Source: Neorhizobium sp. JUb45
GTDB lineage: Bacteria; Pseudomonadota; Alphaproteobacteria; Rhizobiales; Rhizobiaceae
Length of the DNA stretch: 64,000 bases
NCBI RefSeq assembly: GCF_004343585.1
Contig: NZ_SLYW01000011.1
Location: forward strand, 1-64,000
Direction: 5' to 3'
This document shows, in pieces, positions 62,436-64,000 of this stretch (positions within the stretch are counted from its first letter, which is position 1; the number at the start of each line of letters is the position of its first letter). The position numbers and the translations under genes are program-made. A model generated the notes under the pieces. It was not told the origin of the DNA, searched no databases, and was given only the letters and a program-made list of their open reading frames with translations.

Positions 62436-63077
62436 ATGCGGGAAGCACTTATCGTCTGGGGCGGCTGGAGCGGCCATGAGCCGGAAGAATGCGCAGCCGT
62501 CATCAAGGACATGCTGGAGGAAGACGGCTTCAAGGTCTATCTCGAACATTCGACCGAAGCCTTTGCCGACCCCTCGATCCACGACCTCAGCCTGATCGTG
62601 CCTATCGTGACCATGTCGAAGATCGAAAAGGAAGAAGTAAAAAATCTTGCCGCCGCCATTCAGGGCGGCGTCGGCATTGCCGGTTACCATGGCGGTGCGG
62701 GCGATGCGTTTCGAGAGTCGGTCGACTACCAGTTCATCATCGGCGGCCAATGGGTGGCGCATCCCGGCAATATCATCGATTACACCGTCAACATCACCCG
62801 CCCTGATGATCCGCTGATGGAGGGGATTGCGGATTTCCCCTACACATCAGAACAATATTACATGCATGTCGACCCCTCCAACGAGGTGCTGGCAACGACC
62901 ACATTCACCGGCGATCATGCCTACTGGATCGACGGCGTTGTGATGCCGGTCGTGTGGAAACGAAAATACGGCGAGGGTCGCGTTTTCTATTCCTCGCTCG
63001 GGCATGTGGCCAAGGAATTCGACGTGCCGCAGATGAAGACGATCTTTCGTCGCGGCGCCAATTGGGCGGCGCGTTAA
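62436..63077 (+). CDS. ThuA-like trehalose-utilisation domain protein
   Basis: 213 residues, start after CAGGAGGAGATG. The ThuA fold shows in ALIVWGGWSGHEPEECAAVI, IAGYHGGAGDAFRESVDYQF (GxHGG), and the C-terminal YGEGRVFYSSLGHVAKEFDV. Together with the oxidoreductase upstream it resembles the thuA-thuB pair of rhizobia, which handle trehalose, maltose or sucrose via keto-sugars. Confidence 0.9.
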   Translation: MREALIVWGGWSGHEPEECAAVIKDMLEEDGFKVYLEHSTEAFADPSIHDLSLIVPIVTMSKIEKEEVKNLAAAIQGGVGIAGYHGGAGDAFRESVDYQFIIGGQWVAHPGNIIDYTVNITRPDDPLMEGIADFPYTSEQYYMHVDPSNEVLATTTFTGDHAYWIDGVVMPVVWKRKYGEGRVFYSSLGHVAKEFDVPQMKTIFRRGANWAAR

Positions 63078-63095
63078 GCGCTCAGAGCCAGGCAG

Positions 63096-63122
63096 GGTGG
63101 GCTGCGCAACACGCAGCTCACC
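63096..63122 (+). terminator. 11-bp stem-loop after the ThuA-like gene
   Basis: GGTGGGCTGCG pairs with CGCAGCTCACC (one G-U) around CAACA, 18 bases after the stop. No U tract follows, so its efficiency as a terminator is uncertain. Confidence 0.5.
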
Positions 63123-63399
63123 GGGTGATCGAGAACCAAGGTTTTGGTTGGATCATCCCGCCATAGCAGCAGCGCCGGCCCAAAGCGGCCTGCAAGTCCA
63201 GCATAAGATTTCTGCCGATTTGCGAAATATCAAGGCGCGATTTCAGTCTTTCAATACCTGTCATCAGGCAGCCCGGACACGACGAGGAGGAGCGTGTTTT
63301 CCGGGCGCGAAATGAGAGCAGGAATAAATGAAATTTGCCGCGACGCCTCGGGCACTTTTTGCCCGTCCGAAACACATCCAAGTCACGCGGTGACGGCAG
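63123..63399. other. Leader region of the sensor kinase gene
   Basis: 277 bp without a firm gene. A small hairpin CGGGCA/TGCCCG (63349-63365) precedes the kinase start. A 73-codon frame from GTG 63294 has a good ribosome binding site (GAGGAGGAG) but overlaps the kinase and has no recognisable protein. Confidence 0.4.
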
Positions 63400-64000
63400 A
63401 TGATGCTTCTCGCCCTGTTCGAACGCGCATCGCTGATGCTGATGGTGCTGTTTTTCCTCGGCCGTACACGGCTGTTCAAGAATGCATTGTGGAAAGGAAA
63501 ACTGAACGGTCTTGAACTGTTCGGGCTTTCGGCGCTGTTTTGCGGCTTTGCCGTTGGTGGAACCTATATGGGCATTCCTGTCGAGGGGGCGCTGGTCAAT
63601 GTGCGCATCGTCGCCATCATGGCCGGCGGCATTCTGTTCGGCCCATGGGTCGGCATACCGGCCGGCATCATTTCCGGGGCCCACCGTTATCTCATCGATC
63701 TGAATGGCTATACGGCCATCCCCTGCCTGATCAGCAGTGTCTGCGCCGGCATTTTCGCCGTCGTCATTCATTATCGCGGCAGTCGCAAGTGGCTGTGGCT
63801 GTCCGGCAGCCTTGCCGGCATGGTGTGTGAAGCGCTCACCATGCTGCTGATCCTGCTGCTGACGCCGAACGGGATCGGCACGGGCATCGTCTCGCAGATC
63901 GCCTGGCCGATGATTGCCGGATCGATGTGCACAGGCATGATCATCAAGCGTATTCAGGATATCGAGGACGAGAAGGAGCTGACGGCGGCGCGCGAGGCAC
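63400..64000 (+). CDS. LytS/BtsS-type sensor histidine kinase, partial (runs off the window)
   Basis: 200 codons from ATG 63400; in-frame stop at 63391-63393 excludes a longer start. The sequence shows the 5TMR-LYT sensor: LLALFERASLMLMVLFFLGR, GGTYMGIPVEGALVNVRIVA, GPWVGIPAGIISGAHRY and further membrane segments, then a coiled linker (IKRIQDIEDEKELTAAREA). The GAF and kinase domains should follow beyond 64000. Such kinases sense extracellular metabolites and phosphorylate LytTR regulators. Confidence 0.88.
   Translation, partial: MMLLALFERASLMLMVLFFLGRTRLFKNALWKGKLNGLELFGLSALFCGFAVGGTYMGIPVEGALVNVRIVAIMAGGILFGPWVGIPAGIISGAHRYLIDLNGYTAIPCLISSVCAGIFAVVIHYRGSRKWLWLSGSLAGMVCEALTMLLILLLTPNGIGTGIVSQIAWPMIAGSMCTGMIIKRIQDIEDEKELTAAREA

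Noticed and set aside
63294..63515. 73-codon frame with strong ribosome binding site GAGGAGGAG before GTG
   Set aside because: It overlaps the LytS-type kinase in another frame and the peptide has no plausible protein features.

Overview
The window looks like chromosomal or chromid DNA of a Rhizobiaceae-type alphaproteobacterium (Rhizobium/Agrobacterium/Neorhizobium group). The evidence is GC-rich coding sequence, many sugar ABC transporters with dedicated repressors, rhizobial-type CTTGAC-N17-CTATAT-like promoters, an alpha-r14/cuckoo-type sRNA with anti-Shine-Dalgarno loops, a ThuA/ThuB-like gene pair and GDP-mannose genes. This is a judgement from gene content and protein style; no database was searched.

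Layout. 0.3-7.2 kb: a minus-strand operon of a LacI-type repressor, a Tat-type periplasmic binding protein, two permeases, an ATPase, a glycerophosphodiesterase and an inositol-phosphatase-like enzyme, coupled by GTGA/ATGA overlaps. It probably imports a phosphorylated polyol or sugar and processes it. 7.6-15.4 kb: an iron-siderophore locus (ECF sigma, FecR, TonB receptor with STN domain, binding protein, fused FhuB-type permease, FhuF reductase) with no ATPase gene. 15.5 kb: tRNA-Lys(CTT), followed by a 5'-truncated ATP-grasp gene, a metallophosphoesterase and a TetR regulator.

18.0-26.5 kb: a locus for small electrophilic or aromatic compounds (dioxygenase fragment, isochorismatase-like hydrolase, XapX protein, Tat-exported amidohydrolase, DoxX protein, MFS exporter, Tat-exported chloroperoxidase-like hydrolase, one full and one headless AraC gene). 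Three intergenic regions here carry the same direct repeat, GCAATT-N17-GCAATT, which suggests one regulon. 26.9-33.6 kb: a hybrid histidine kinase, an sRNA gene with four CCUCCUCCC hairpin loops, several small hypothetical genes (including a 58-residue Cys-rich one), a cyclase/AhpD-like pair and an NADP-dependent oxidoreductase. 33.9-38.0 kb: phosphomannomutase, GDP-mannose pyrophosphorylase and a glycosyltransferase broken by one amber codon.

38.1-47.3 kb: a TPP riboswitch controlling a permease, a binding protein and thiM-thiE-thiD (no ATPase gene), then an ArsR regulator divergent from a sulfonate-type operon (two binding proteins, flavin monooxygenase, permease, ATPase), with an 18-bp perfect palindrome between them. 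47.4-55.1 kb: a pentitol/pentulose operon (two SDR dehydrogenases, FGGY pentulose kinase, ribose-type ABC transporter, AraC regulator). 55.5-63.1 kb: a CUT1-type sugar ABC operon divergent from a ROK repressor, which is followed by a Gfo/Idh/MocA oxidoreductase and a ThuA-like protein. The window ends inside a LytS/BtsS-type sensor kinase gene.

Four genes look broken or truncated (ATP-grasp, ring-cleaving dioxygenase, AraC sensor half, glycosyltransferase). Strong hairpins lie just behind three of the periplasmic binding protein genes.
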